From NCBI GenBank assembly GCA_046482855.1, contig JAWOEH010000162.1, positions 1 to 17,592 on the forward strand: a stretch of 17,592 bases of DNA, given 5' to 3'. Source of the DNA: CAYVSF01 sp046482855 (GTDB lineage: Bacteria; Bacteroidota; Bacteroidia; Bacteroidales; UBA12077). The translations under genes and the position numbers were made by a program. Under the pieces are notes generated by a model. The model was given only the letters and a program-made list of their open reading frames with translations. It was not told where the DNA came from and ran no database searches. Positions 1-7,435 of this stretch are shown here, one piece after another. Each line of letters begins with the position of its first letter. Within the stretch, counting starts at the first letter, position 1.

Positions 1-362
1 AAAAGCACAAATGCATTTCCCGATTGAAAGGCCAGTTTATTCTGATCTTTCCACTGATATCGTGGAATACGGCTCATTTCATCCAGTCCGGCTTCGGTAA
101 GGGCCGTATTTAATTCCGACAACGAAAACAGCTCCTCTTTCGCGTCGGGCGCATCGGGTGAAGATTGATAGAGCGTTTGCTCTTCAACAAAAGTATAAAC
201 ATCAGTGTCGGCCTTCCAGCTCAGTTGCTGCATCCGTTCGGGATACAGCTCCCGCCACTGACCCACTACAGCGTCTTCGATAGTTAACAGTTTTTCCTGT
301 GCCAAGCTGGTTACAGGAGCCAAAAGCATGGCTAACAGTACAAATACAGGGAATCGTCTCAT
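1..362 (-). CDS. Dipeptidyl peptidase IV-like S9 family serine peptidase, N-terminal part only
   Basis: This minus-strand gene starts with ATG at 362 and runs off the left edge, so only about 120 residues are visible. They open with a signal peptide (MRRFPVFVLLAMLLAPVTSLA, cleaved near the A-Q step), which predicts export to the periplasm. The mature start has the pattern LTIEDAVVG, then a YPE...LSW segment, then DVYTFVEE. This resembles the start of the beta-propeller of Bacteroidetes DPP IV-like (S9B) peptidases, which release N-terminal dipeptides, often after proline. The catalytic Ser-Asp-His domain lies outside the window, so enzyme activity cannot be judged. A longer overlapping reading frame starting at 483 is in another frame and has no signal peptide or family pattern. 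The gene diverges from the symporter gene at 702. Confidence 0.72.
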   Translation of the reverse strand, partial: MRRFPVFVLLAMLLAPVTSLAQEKLLTIEDAVVGQWRELYPERMQQLSWKADTDVYTFVEEQTLYQSSPDAPDAKEELFSLSELNTALTEAGLDEMSRIPRYQWKDQNKLAFQSGNAFVL

Positions 363-701
363 AGGTTTGTAACTTTATTAATATGGTATTTTTATCGGTA
401 AGATCCGTCTTTAAAACACTAACTACGACAACTCTAAAGGATAAGCGTTTAAAGATCTTCCGTAACAATGGGCGAAAATACAAAATTTAATTCATGCCGG
501 AAACAGAGTTTCTTATCTTAGCAACATTATAACTTACTGGATGCACCAGGATTTTCCAACCTCCATATTAGCCTACACAGCTTGATTATAAAAACAACGA
601 ACTCATAGCAGCTGGCAAGGGTACCAATTTTGGGTTTTTAGGATTTTTTGGTTTACTTTAAACTCGTAAAATCATAACCTAAAGGCAACACACTACTCAT
701 C
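363..701. other. Divergent intergenic region, no gene seen
   Basis: This AT-rich stretch of 339 bases lies between two divergent gene starts and must hold both promoters. No convincing reading frame or RNA gene is visible. On the minus strand TATTTTCG (480 to 473) is one mismatch from TAnnTTTG and has a TTTC about 20 bases upstream, so it could serve the peptidase gene with a leader of roughly 100 bases. On the plus strand no clean promoter pair was found before 702. Confidence 0.5.
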
Positions 702-2459
702 ATGCATTTGAACTTTCTCGATTGGGCATCAATCGCGCTCTATGTTCTTATTTCATTAGGGATAGGTCTTTACTATCGAAAACAGGCAGGTAAGGATCTG
801 GCAAGCTTTTTCTTAGGAGGGCGTAAGCTTCCCTGGTTTCTGGCCGGCATTTCCATGGTAGCCACAACCTTTGCCGCCGACACGCCATTAGCGGTTACCG
901 AACTTATTAATAAAAATGGCATATCAGGCAACTGGCTATGGTGGAATATGCTGATAGGCGGCATGTTAACCACCTTCTTCTTCGCCCGTCTTTGGCGCCG
1001 GGCCAATGTACTTACCGAATTGGAATTTATCGAGTTGCGTTATGGTGGCAAGCGCGCAGCCTTTCTGCGTGGCTTCAAAGCTATATACCTGGGCATCTTT
1101 ATAAACACCCTCATTATTAGCTGGGTAAACATTGCTCTGATGGCCATTATCAAAGTGATGTTCGGCATTCCTGACGATCAGCTTATTTGGTATGTAGGGC
1201 TGGCTATGCTCATTGCCGCAACTTACTCCTCGCTTTCCGGATTATTGGGTGTGGCCGTAACCGATGCATTGCAATTTGTTATTGCCATAGCCGGTAGTAT
1301 TGTGCTGGCTGTTTTAGTGGTGAACTCCGCTGAAATTGGCGGCCTTACAGGGCTAAAAGAGCAGTTGCCTGCCTGGTCGTTGGATTTTTTCCCAAGTATT
1401 GGTACCAATGGAGCTTCAGCCGGGAAAGCACTGTCCATAACGCTGGGCTCCTTCCTGGCCTATATTGGCATACAATGGTGGGCTTCGTGGTACCCCGGGG
1501 CAGAACCCGGAGGCGGTGGCTATGTAGCCCAGCGAATGATGAGTACAAAAGATGAAAAACATGCCATCAAAGCCACCCTCTTTTTTCAAATTGCCCATTA
1601 TGCTATTCGTCCATGGCCCTGGATTTTAGTTGCCCTGAGTACGGTTATTCTCTATCCTCAACTGGGTGCCGGCGAGGAGAAACTGGGATACGTAATGGCC
1701 ATTCGCGACTTTATGCCTCCCGGGCTCACCGGACTGTTATTGGTTGCGTTGCTAGCAGCCTACATGAGTACCATCAGTACACAATTGAACTGGGGAGCGA
1801 GCTTTATAGTAAACGATTTATACAAACGCTTTTTTCGGAAAGATCAGGCAGATTCGAGGCAGGAAGACCGACGCCTGGTTTTTGCCGGCCGCATCACCAC
1901 GCTAATAATTATGGTGGTTGCACTTTATATCACTACCCTTGTAGAAAATATTACCGATGTATGGATTTTCTTACTTGAATGCGGAGCAGGCTTGGGATTA
2001 GTCCTTATACTTCGCTGGTATTGGTGGCGTATAAATGCCTGGAGCGAAATTTCGGCCACCTTGGTTCCTTTTGGTGCCTACGCTGTAGCAAAATATAGCC
2101 TGGCATGGCAATTCCCAAATAGCTTTTTCTTCACAGTGGGTATAACAACTATTAGCTGGCTAGTTATTACGTACTTAACTTCTCCAACGCCCCAAAATCA
2201 ATTGATTCAGTTTTGCCGGCAAGTACGCCCCTTGGGAGCCTGGAAACCCATTTATCAATATGCTTCCATTGAGCGACCTACAGAAAAGATGCGTTATCTG
2301 TTTGCAAACTGGATAAGCTCGGTCGTATTTACCTATGCTGTACTGTTTTTTACCGGAAAACTGCTTTTCCTTGAATTTCAAACTGCAGCAATATGGTTTG
2401 CCATTGCATTAATAGCAGGTACAATCCTAAATTGGGGCTTAAAGAAACAAACCTATTGA
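702..2459 (+). CDS. Sodium:solute symporter family (SSS/SSF) transporter
   Basis: This 585-residue protein is almost entirely membrane helices, about 13 to 14 by eye, as expected for the solute:sodium symporter family in the inner membrane. The N-terminal part has the family pattern: a first helix (ALYVLISLGIGLYY), then DLASFFLGGRKLPWFLAG and the small-residue run SMVATTFAADTPLAVTE, the region that forms substrate and sodium sites in the family. Another family-like stretch is YMSTISTQLNWGASFIVNDLY around residues 353-373. The substrate cannot be read from sequence; sugars, amino acids and organic acids are all transported by relatives. ATG at 702 places the start just before the first helix. 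The stop codon overlaps the promoter of the next gene. Divergence from a secreted peptidase gene would suit peptide or amino acid uptake, but that is only inference. Confidence 0.85.
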   Translation: MHLNFLDWASIALYVLISLGIGLYYRKQAGKDLASFFLGGRKLPWFLAGISMVATTFAADTPLAVTELINKNGISGNWLWWNMLIGGMLTTFFFARLWRRANVLTELEFIELRYGGKRAAFLRGFKAIYLGIFINTLIISWVNIALMAIIKVMFGIPDDQLIWYVGLAMLIAATYSSLSGLLGVAVTDALQFVIAIAGSIVLAVLVVNSAEIGGLTGLKEQLPAWSLDFFPSIGTNGASAGKALSITLGSFLAYIGIQWWASWYPGAEPGGGGYVAQRMMSTKDEKHAIKATLFFQIAHYAIRPWPWILVALSTVILYPQLGAGEEKLGYVMAIRDFMPPGLTGLLLVALLAAYMSTISTQLNWGASFIVNDLYKRFFRKDQADSRQEDRRLVFAGRITTLIIMVVALYITTLVENITDVWIFLLECGAGLGLVLILRWYWWRINAWSEISATLVPFGAYAVAKYSLAWQFPNSFFFTVGITTISWLVITYLTSPTPQNQLIQFCRQVRPLGAWKPIYQYASIERPTEKMRYLFANWISSVVFTYAVLFFTGKLLFLEFQTAAIWFAIALIAGTILNWGLKKQTY

Positions 2460-2484
2460 TAAATGCTGCAAAATATTATCTTTG
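2455..2484 (+). promoter_or_regulatory. Bacteroidetes-type promoter for the lipoprotein gene group
   Basis: ATTG at 2455-2458 is followed after 18 bases by TATCTTTG at 2477-2484, an exact match to the Bacteroidetes -7 consensus TAnnTTTG with a near-consensus -33 box (TTTG). Transcription would start near 2490, giving a leader of about 23 bases before the ATG at 2513. The -33 box overlaps the symporter stop codon. Confidence 0.68.
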
Positions 2485-2512
2485 TAGGTGAGAGACAAAC
2501 AACCATAATCTG

Positions 2513-3421
2513 ATGAAAATTTGCCAACCCCTTTTTTTGCGCTACCTGATGTTCGTCGGCATCATTTTGCTATTTGCAGCATGTAACAATGCCGATCCCG
2601 ACAAGCAGGAGAATACAGTTCGTCAGGAAAAGTTGAACGAAGAGGCAAGTCTACTCATCAAATACAGCGATAATTTGTTTGCCGTACCTTCGCCCTTCGA
2701 AGCAACTCAACTTATGGCAGAGGCGAAAGTACCCTTCACCCCGGACTTACTTCATAAACCAAAACATGTCGAGCACTATGCATCCAATTTCCAGCAAGCT
2801 TTAAACCTGGGTATCTATGGTGCCGACCTGGGCTACCTCACACTGTACGAACAAACACCCGAATTAATCAAATACTTTGCCGCAGTTAAACATCTAGCGC
2901 GTGAGCTAGATTTACTAAATCAACTCTCATCCAACGACATCAAACGCATCGAAAACAACCTGGATAATGAGGATACACTGATGCATTTTTTTGCCAACAC
3001 TTACAAAGCCTTTGATAGGGCTTTACAACAGGATAATCGATCCGAAATTGGGGCTCTTATTATAACGGGTAGCTGGATTGAAAGTATTCACCTGCTCTCG
3101 GAAGCAGCATTAAGCACAGGCAACCGTTCACTTATCAATCGTTTGGGAGAGCAAAAGCAACCCCTCAATAATCTTATCGAACTCCTCTCTTCCTACTATT
3201 ATACCAACGACTCCTATACCGAGCTAATTGATGCACTTGTTGATATCGCCTATGAATTTGACGGGATCATCTTCAATTATCGCTATGACAGCACCGCCAT
3301 TAATGAGGCTAAAAATACCACCATTGTCTACAGCCATTCCAATGTAATTATCTCGAAATACCACCTACGCATTATAAACAAAAAAATTAACAAGCTCAGA
3401 GAGCTCATTACGAATACATAA
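2513..3421 (+). CDS. Predicted lipoprotein of unknown function
   Basis: I do not recognise a characterised family. The 302-residue product starts with a charged n-region and a hydrophobic stretch (residues about 10-22) that ends in the lipobox LFAAC, so Cys24 should be lipidated and the protein anchored in the inner or outer membrane. The mature part looks mostly alpha-helical and rich in Leu, Asn and acidic residues, with helices around 60-75, 88-120, 125-170 and 190-260. No enzyme motif or transmembrane segment after the lipobox is visible. It has its own promoter and is followed after 11 bases by a small secreted protein gene and then a large ABC transporter, which suggests it works in the same envelope process, perhaps as an accessory or substrate-contact protein. 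That role is inference. Confidence 0.75.
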   Translation: MKICQPLFLRYLMFVGIILLFAACNNADPDKQENTVRQEKLNEEASLLIKYSDNLFAVPSPFEATQLMAEAKVPFTPDLLHKPKHVEHYASNFQQALNLGIYGADLGYLTLYEQTPELIKYFAAVKHLARELDLLNQLSSNDIKRIENNLDNEDTLMHFFANTYKAFDRALQQDNRSEIGALIITGSWIESIHLLSEAALSTGNRSLINRLGEQKQPLNNLIELLSSYYYTNDSYTELIDALVDIAYEFDGIIFNYRYDSTAINEAKNTTIVYSHSNVIISKYHLRIINKKINKLRELITNT

Positions 3422-3432
3422 ACCTAAAAACG

Positions 3433-3846
3433 ATGCAAAGGATTTTAACCTTTTTTGTTTTCTCTCTGCTAAGCTTAAGCAGTTTTGCCCAACAAGAGGA
3501 CCCCACCAAAACATGTAGCAATTTATTAACTGAGGGGTTTATTTCTGATGGAAAAAACTACGTTGGTAAATTAAATGCTAACAACAAAGCCATTTTTCAT
3601 GTTACTTTCTTCAGTGAAAACACCTACAGACTGATTGCCTGTAGCAAAAACAAAAAACATACGCTATTACTAAAAATATATGACACCGATAAAAACTTGC
3701 TTTTTGACAATTCAAAGCACAATTACACAACCTATTGGGACCTAAAATTCACCTCTACGGTTAACTGCCTGGTAGAAATTGAGCTAGAGGCTGAAAATCG
3801 TTTATCAGACGTGGTGCAGCTTTTAATTGGTTTTAAGCAAAAATAA
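3433..3846 (+). CDS. Small secreted protein of unknown function
   Basis: The 137-residue product has a clear signal peptide (MQRILTFFVFSLLSLSSFA, cleaved before QQ), so it should be released into the periplasm or beyond. The mature part of about 118 residues alternates hydrophobic and polar residues as beta-sheet proteins do (AIFHVTFFSENTYRLIACS, HTLLLKIYDTDKNLLFDN, CLVEIELEAEN). This suggests a small beta-sandwich of the kind found in pre-peptidase C-terminal-like or carbohydrate-binding folds, but no specific family is recognised. Three cysteines (in TCSNL, IACSK and VNCLV) could allow a disulfide. The start lies 11 bases after the lipoprotein stop, so the two are almost certainly co-transcribed. 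The ABC transporter gene follows 39 bases later and may also have its own promoter. Confidence 0.72.
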   Translation: MQRILTFFVFSLLSLSSFAQQEDPTKTCSNLLTEGFISDGKNYVGKLNANNKAIFHVTFFSENTYRLIACSKNKKHTLLLKIYDTDKNLLFDNSKHNYTTYWDLKFTSTVNCLVEIELEAENRLSDVVQLLIGFKQK

Positions 3847-3857
3847 TGCTATTTTCG
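3827..3857 (+). promoter_or_regulatory. Possible internal promoter for the ABC transporter gene
   Basis: TTG at 3827-3829 is followed after 20 bases by TATTTTCG at 3850-3857, one mismatch from TAnnTTTG. Transcription would start about 20 bases before the ATG at 3886. The pair sits at the end of the preceding gene, so the transporter may be made both from this site and by read-through from 2490. Confidence 0.4.
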
Positions 3858-3885
3858 TAATACCCACTAAGCGAGTAACGGTTAC

Positions 3886-6800
3886 ATGAGTGAAAAAATC
3901 CTGAAAGCTTTAATGCAACTTTTCGCCATCATTGCTCAACCCTCGAGCGATGGGGAAAGCCGGCGTTCTATTGTGGCCTACTTCTTATCCCGGCAGCTTA
4001 ACCAGAGCACAGTCGATCTTTACCTGCAGGTATTTGATGATTACTATAATGCCCATCAGGAAAAATTACAGGAGAAAAGTCGGCGTAAAAAACGTTTTTC
4101 CTCCAGTTCGGTTCGTGTTTTAAAGATCTGTACCCAAATTAATAAAGAACTGACACAAAAACAGAAATATGTTGTGCTGGTTCAGCTTCTGGAATTTGTA
4201 AAGTCAGGAGGGAATATTAGCGACCAAGAGATGGCCTTCATCGAAACTGTAGCGGATACATTTCATATAATAGATGAAGATTTCGTCCATATTCGCGATT
4301 TTGCCCTTTTGGAGCAGGACAATCCCCCCCAAAATAAGCGAACGCTTCTTATTAGCAAACACCCCCCCACTCATTCGCATGAATATCGCTTCTTTAAAAC
4401 CCTCAGCCTGCAAGGCGATTTATGGGTTATTGAAGTAGCTTCGGCAAACATGTACTTCATGCGTTACCTGGGAGCCAGTGAGCTCTACCTAAATGGGCAG
4501 CTGTTGGAACAGGACAAAGCCTATGTGCTTAACAACGGAGCCTCCATTCGGAATTCACGCATGAGTCCTATCTACTATGGCGACATTGTAGGACAATTCA
4601 ATATTGACCGGATTAAGTCACGCATTCAGTTTACCGCCGACAATATCAGTTATACCTTCCGAACTGGGGAAACCGGTTTGAACCCTATGAGCTTCACCCA
4701 GGAATCGGGGAAATTAGTAGGAATTATGGGGGCCAGTGGAGCGGGTAAATCAACCCTGCTTAATGTTTTAAACGGAACACATAAACCCACCCAAGGCAAA
4801 ATTACAGTCAATACAATTGATATCCACGCCAATAAGGAGAACGTTAAAGGTCTTATTGGTCATGTATCGCAAGATGATTTACTAATTGAAGAATTAACGG
4901 TATTTCAAAATCTTTACTTTAATGCCAAACTCTGTTTCGATAATTACAGTGCCAAAGAGTTAAATGAGGTGGTTCTGGCAACTCTGGAAAGCTTAGGTTT
5001 ACTGGAAATTAAAGACATGGTAGTGGGAAGCCCTCTGAACAAGAAAATTAGCGGAGGCCAGCGCAAAAGGTTAAATATTGCGCTGGAGCTAATCCGTGAG
5101 CCTGCCGTATTGTTCCTTGACGAACCCACATCCGGCCTCTCGTCACGCGATTCCGAGAACATCATGGACTTACTGAAGGAACTGACATTAAAGGGAAAAC
5201 TTGTTTTTGTGGTTATCCACCAACCCTCCTCGGATATTTTCAAGATGTTTGATCAATTATTGATTCTTGACCAGGGAGGATTCCTGATTTACGATGGCGA
5301 TCCGATTGACTCAATCATCTACTTTAAATCAAGCATACAACATGCCAACTGGAACGAGAGTGAATGTCATTGCTGTGGAAATGTAAATCCGGAGCAAGTA
5401 TTCAATATCATTGAAACAAAAGTGGTAGATGAATACGGCAATTTCACCTCCGAACGGCGATTTTCACCAGTGGAATGGTATGAGAAATTTGTGCCTCAAA
5501 ATAGTCCGAATCAGCCCCCTGAGGTGAGTCCGTCAACGGATGCTCCCCTTCAACTTCCGGAAATTTCATTTAACGTGCCGGGACGTCTGAAGCAATGGGC
5601 CATTTTTGCAAAACGCGATGTATTGGCCAAACTATCCAACCGGCAGTACATGATCATCAATATGATTGAATCGCCGATTCTGGCCTTTTTACTGGCCTAT
5701 ATTGTTCGCTATTACAGCGTATCGAACGAAGAAGGGTACCGATTGATGAATAACTCAAACCTCCCGGTATACATCTTTATGGCTGTGATTGTGGCCCTAT
5801 TTATTGGCCTCACAGTAAGTGCCGAAGAGATTATTAAAGACAGGAAGATTCTCAAACGCGAACAATTCTTGAACCTGAGTTGGGGTAGTTACCTGCTTTC
5901 AAAAGTGGGTGTTCTTTTTGTTTTATCCGCTATTCAGGCACTGCTTTTTGTTCTGATTGGAAATTCCATCATGGGTATTCGAGGCATGTATTGGGAATAC
6001 TGGCTGGTGCTTTTCAGTGCCTGGGCCTTTGCAAATATGCTGGGGTTGGTTATCTCCGACAGCTTTAAGACCGTTATTACCATCTATATTCTCATTCCCT
6101 TTCTAATTATTCCACAACTTATTTTAAGCGGTGTTATTGTAAAATATGAAAAACTCAATCCTGACATCTCTTCCCCCCGCGACATCCCCTTCTACGGAGA
6201 AATTATTGCAGCCCGATGGGCATATGAGGCACTGGCTGTGTATCAGTTTAAAGAGAACGACTATGAAAAGCTCTTTTACAGGTACGATAAATCCATGAGC
6301 ATTGCAGATTTTCACAAGAACTATTGGTTACGTACCATGAATAATAGTGTGGATTATTGTTTGCGGCATTTGGAAGATCCTGACGAACGCTTTTACGAGG
6401 ATCTTCAGTTACTACGTAATGAAATAAAAAAAGAGTTGAAAGGTCCTTCGGGCGAATTGGTCACTTTTGACCATCTTTCCGTTTTAACCCCCGAGAAAAT
6501 ATCTGCCACCACATTAAAGCAGGTAAAAACCTATCTAAACAGGGTTAATCGATACTATATTAAACTTTACAATAAAGCGAACCAGCTCAAGGATGAAATC
6601 ATTCAGCAATACCAATCAAGCCCTGAAGGGCGAGCCACATTTATGGCATTAAAAGCGAATCATTATAACGAGGATCTTGCCGAATTAGTAAAAAACAGCA
6701 ATGAAATAAACAGAATTGTGAAATATAAAAGCCAGCTAATTCAGAAAATGGATCCTATTTTCTTAACCCCCACGCGACCCTTTATAAAGGCACATTTTTA

Positions 6801-6984
6801 TGCGCCCCAAAAACGATTATTTGGAGAGCTTTACAGTACTTTTAATGTAAATGTGGGCGTTTTATGGGGGATGACTTTAATCACCTTTTTCCTGGTATAT
6901 TTCAGGGTTTTACACCATATTCTTCAATTTTTCGGGAACTATCGACGTCCTTCAAGCCTCAGCCTGTCAAGAAATAAGAGTTAA
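3886..6984 (+). CDS. ABCG-like ABC transporter with N-terminal TerB-like and FHA-like regions
   Basis: This 1032-residue protein combines several parts. Residues about 1-145 are helical; 88-145 resemble a TerB-like domain (a helix pair with acidic residues, GGNISDQEMAFIETVAD). Residues about 150-245 look like a degenerate FHA-type beta-sandwich (LYLNGQLLEQDKAYVLNNG, then SPIYYGDIVG). The ATPase follows: Walker A GASGAGKST near 282, signature ISGGQRKRL near 389, Walker B VLFLDEPTSGL near 410 and H-loop VIHQPSSD near 443, all intact. The order ATPase before membrane part, and the signature, match ABCG/White-type transporters. Membrane helices lie around 589-610, 626-648, 670-695, 705-725 and 731-753, and a last one near 990-1010, with a hydrophilic helical stretch of about 230 residues between the last two. 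It is a half or full-length exporter-type unit in the inner membrane; the substrate is unknown. It ends just before a shared hairpin. Confidence 0.85.
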   Translation: MSEKILKALMQLFAIIAQPSSDGESRRSIVAYFLSRQLNQSTVDLYLQVFDDYYNAHQEKLQEKSRRKKRFSSSSVRVLKICTQINKELTQKQKYVVLVQLLEFVKSGGNISDQEMAFIETVADTFHIIDEDFVHIRDFALLEQDNPPQNKRTLLISKHPPTHSHEYRFFKTLSLQGDLWVIEVASANMYFMRYLGASELYLNGQLLEQDKAYVLNNGASIRNSRMSPIYYGDIVGQFNIDRIKSRIQFTADNISYTFRTGETGLNPMSFTQESGKLVGIMGASGAGKSTLLNVLNGTHKPTQGKITVNTIDIHANKENVKGLIGHVSQDDLLIEELTVFQNLYFNAKLCFDNYSAKELNEVVLATLESLGLLEIKDMVVGSPLNKKISGGQRKRLNIALELIREPAVLFLDEPTSGLSSRDSENIMDLLKELTLKGKLVFVVIHQPSSDIFKMFDQLLILDQGGFLIYDGDPIDSIIYFKSSIQHANWNESECHCCGNVNPEQVFNIIETKVVDEYGNFTSERRFSPVEWYEKFVPQNSPNQPPEVSPSTDAPLQLPEISFNVPGRLKQWAIFAKRDVLAKLSNRQYMIINMIESPILAFLLAYIVRYYSVSNEEGYRLMNNSNLPVYIFMAVIVALFIGLTVSAEEIIKDRKILKREQFLNLSWGSYLLSKVGVLFVLSAIQALLFVLIGNSIMGIRGMYWEYWLVLFSAWAFANMLGLVISDSFKTVITIYILIPFLIIPQLILSGVIVKYEKLNPDISSPRDIPFYGEIIAARWAYEALAVYQFKENDYEKLFYRYDKSMSIADFHKNYWLRTMNNSVDYCLRHLEDPDERFYEDLQLLRNEIKKELKGPSGELVTFDHLSVLTPEKISATTLKQVKTYLNRVNRYYIKLYNKANQLKDEIIQQYQSSPEGRATFMALKANHYNEDLAELVKNSNEINRIVKYKSQLIQKMDPIFLTPTRPFIKAHFYAPQKRLFGELYSTFNVNVGVLWGMTLITFFLVYFRVLHHILQFFGNYRRPSSLSLSRNKS

Positions 6985-7017
6985 AAAAAGAGGCTACTCC
7001 GAAAAGGAACAGCCTCT
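6983..7017 (-). terminator. Rho-independent terminator after the SiaB/SiaC-like genes
   Basis: A hairpin with 7-base outer arms, AGAGGCT (6989-6995) and AGCCTCT (7011-7017), continues after two mismatches into TCC/GGA around a GAAAA loop. On the minus strand it is followed by seven T (6989-6983), the classic intrinsic terminator form, 25 bases after the SiaC-like stop. On the plus strand no T-run follows, though the same hairpin lies just past the ABC transporter stop at 6984 and may help end that transcript too. Confidence 0.8.
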
Positions 7018-7041
7018 GACTATAAAACATAAATAAAAAAA

Positions 7042-7422
7042 CTAATCTACTATTTCAATCATTTTAAATGGAATGCGAATAATGGATTCGTAATCCTCTC
7101 CAGCTTCCAGCATATCTTCATCGTCTTCCTCATAGTACCAATTAATAACAACGTTATTGCGTTGTTTTTTAATGGACTCCAATTTCTTAAAAACATCGAG
7201 AATACATTTTGAGGAGCTGGTATTGAAATATTCCAGCTGAATATTTACCGTTGTTTGCTCCTTAGGTGCTTGACCGTACTCTTCAAGCCATTCAACCAGG
7301 GGGCGATAAAATTCAATCGAATTTTCAGGAATTGAGCGCCCTTTGACCTCAATAACCCCGGTTTCGGCATTAAAACTTATAGCTGGTGTTTTGGTTGTTC
7401 CTTCAATAGAGATAGATTCCAT
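7042..7422 (-). CDS. SiaC-like regulatory protein (DUF1987 family), first copy
   Basis: The 126-residue cytosolic protein has the shape of the SiaC/DUF1987 family: an N-terminal strand pair (ISFNAETGVIEVKGRSIPEN), a helix with FYRPLVEWLEEY, a central strand with the conserved block LEYFNTSSSK, and a C-terminal WYYEEDDEDMLEAGEDYE segment. The fold resembles STAS-type anti-sigma antagonists. In Pseudomonas aeruginosa, SiaC is phosphorylated by the kinase SiaB and dephosphorylated by SiaA, and unphosphorylated SiaC activates the diguanylate cyclase SiaD. The known phosphosite there is Thr68; here the Thr of NTSS is also residue 68. The gene starts 13 bases after the SiaB-like stop, so kinase and target are co-transcribed and end at the hairpin at 6983-7017. 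No diguanylate cyclase is nearby, so its output partner is unknown. Another SiaC-like gene lies at 12197-12607. Confidence 0.82.
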   Translation of the reverse strand: MESISIEGTTKTPAISFNAETGVIEVKGRSIPENSIEFYRPLVEWLEEYGQAPKEQTTVNIQLEYFNTSSSKCILDVFKKLESIKKQRNNVVINWYYEEDDEDMLEAGEDYESIIRIPFKMIEIVD

Positions 7423-7435
7423 ATGTCAATTATTT

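Noticed and set aside
202..483. Open frame of 93 codons on the minus strand
   Set aside because: It is in a different frame from the signal-peptide-bearing peptidase start at 362, which it overlaps, and its protein has no family pattern.
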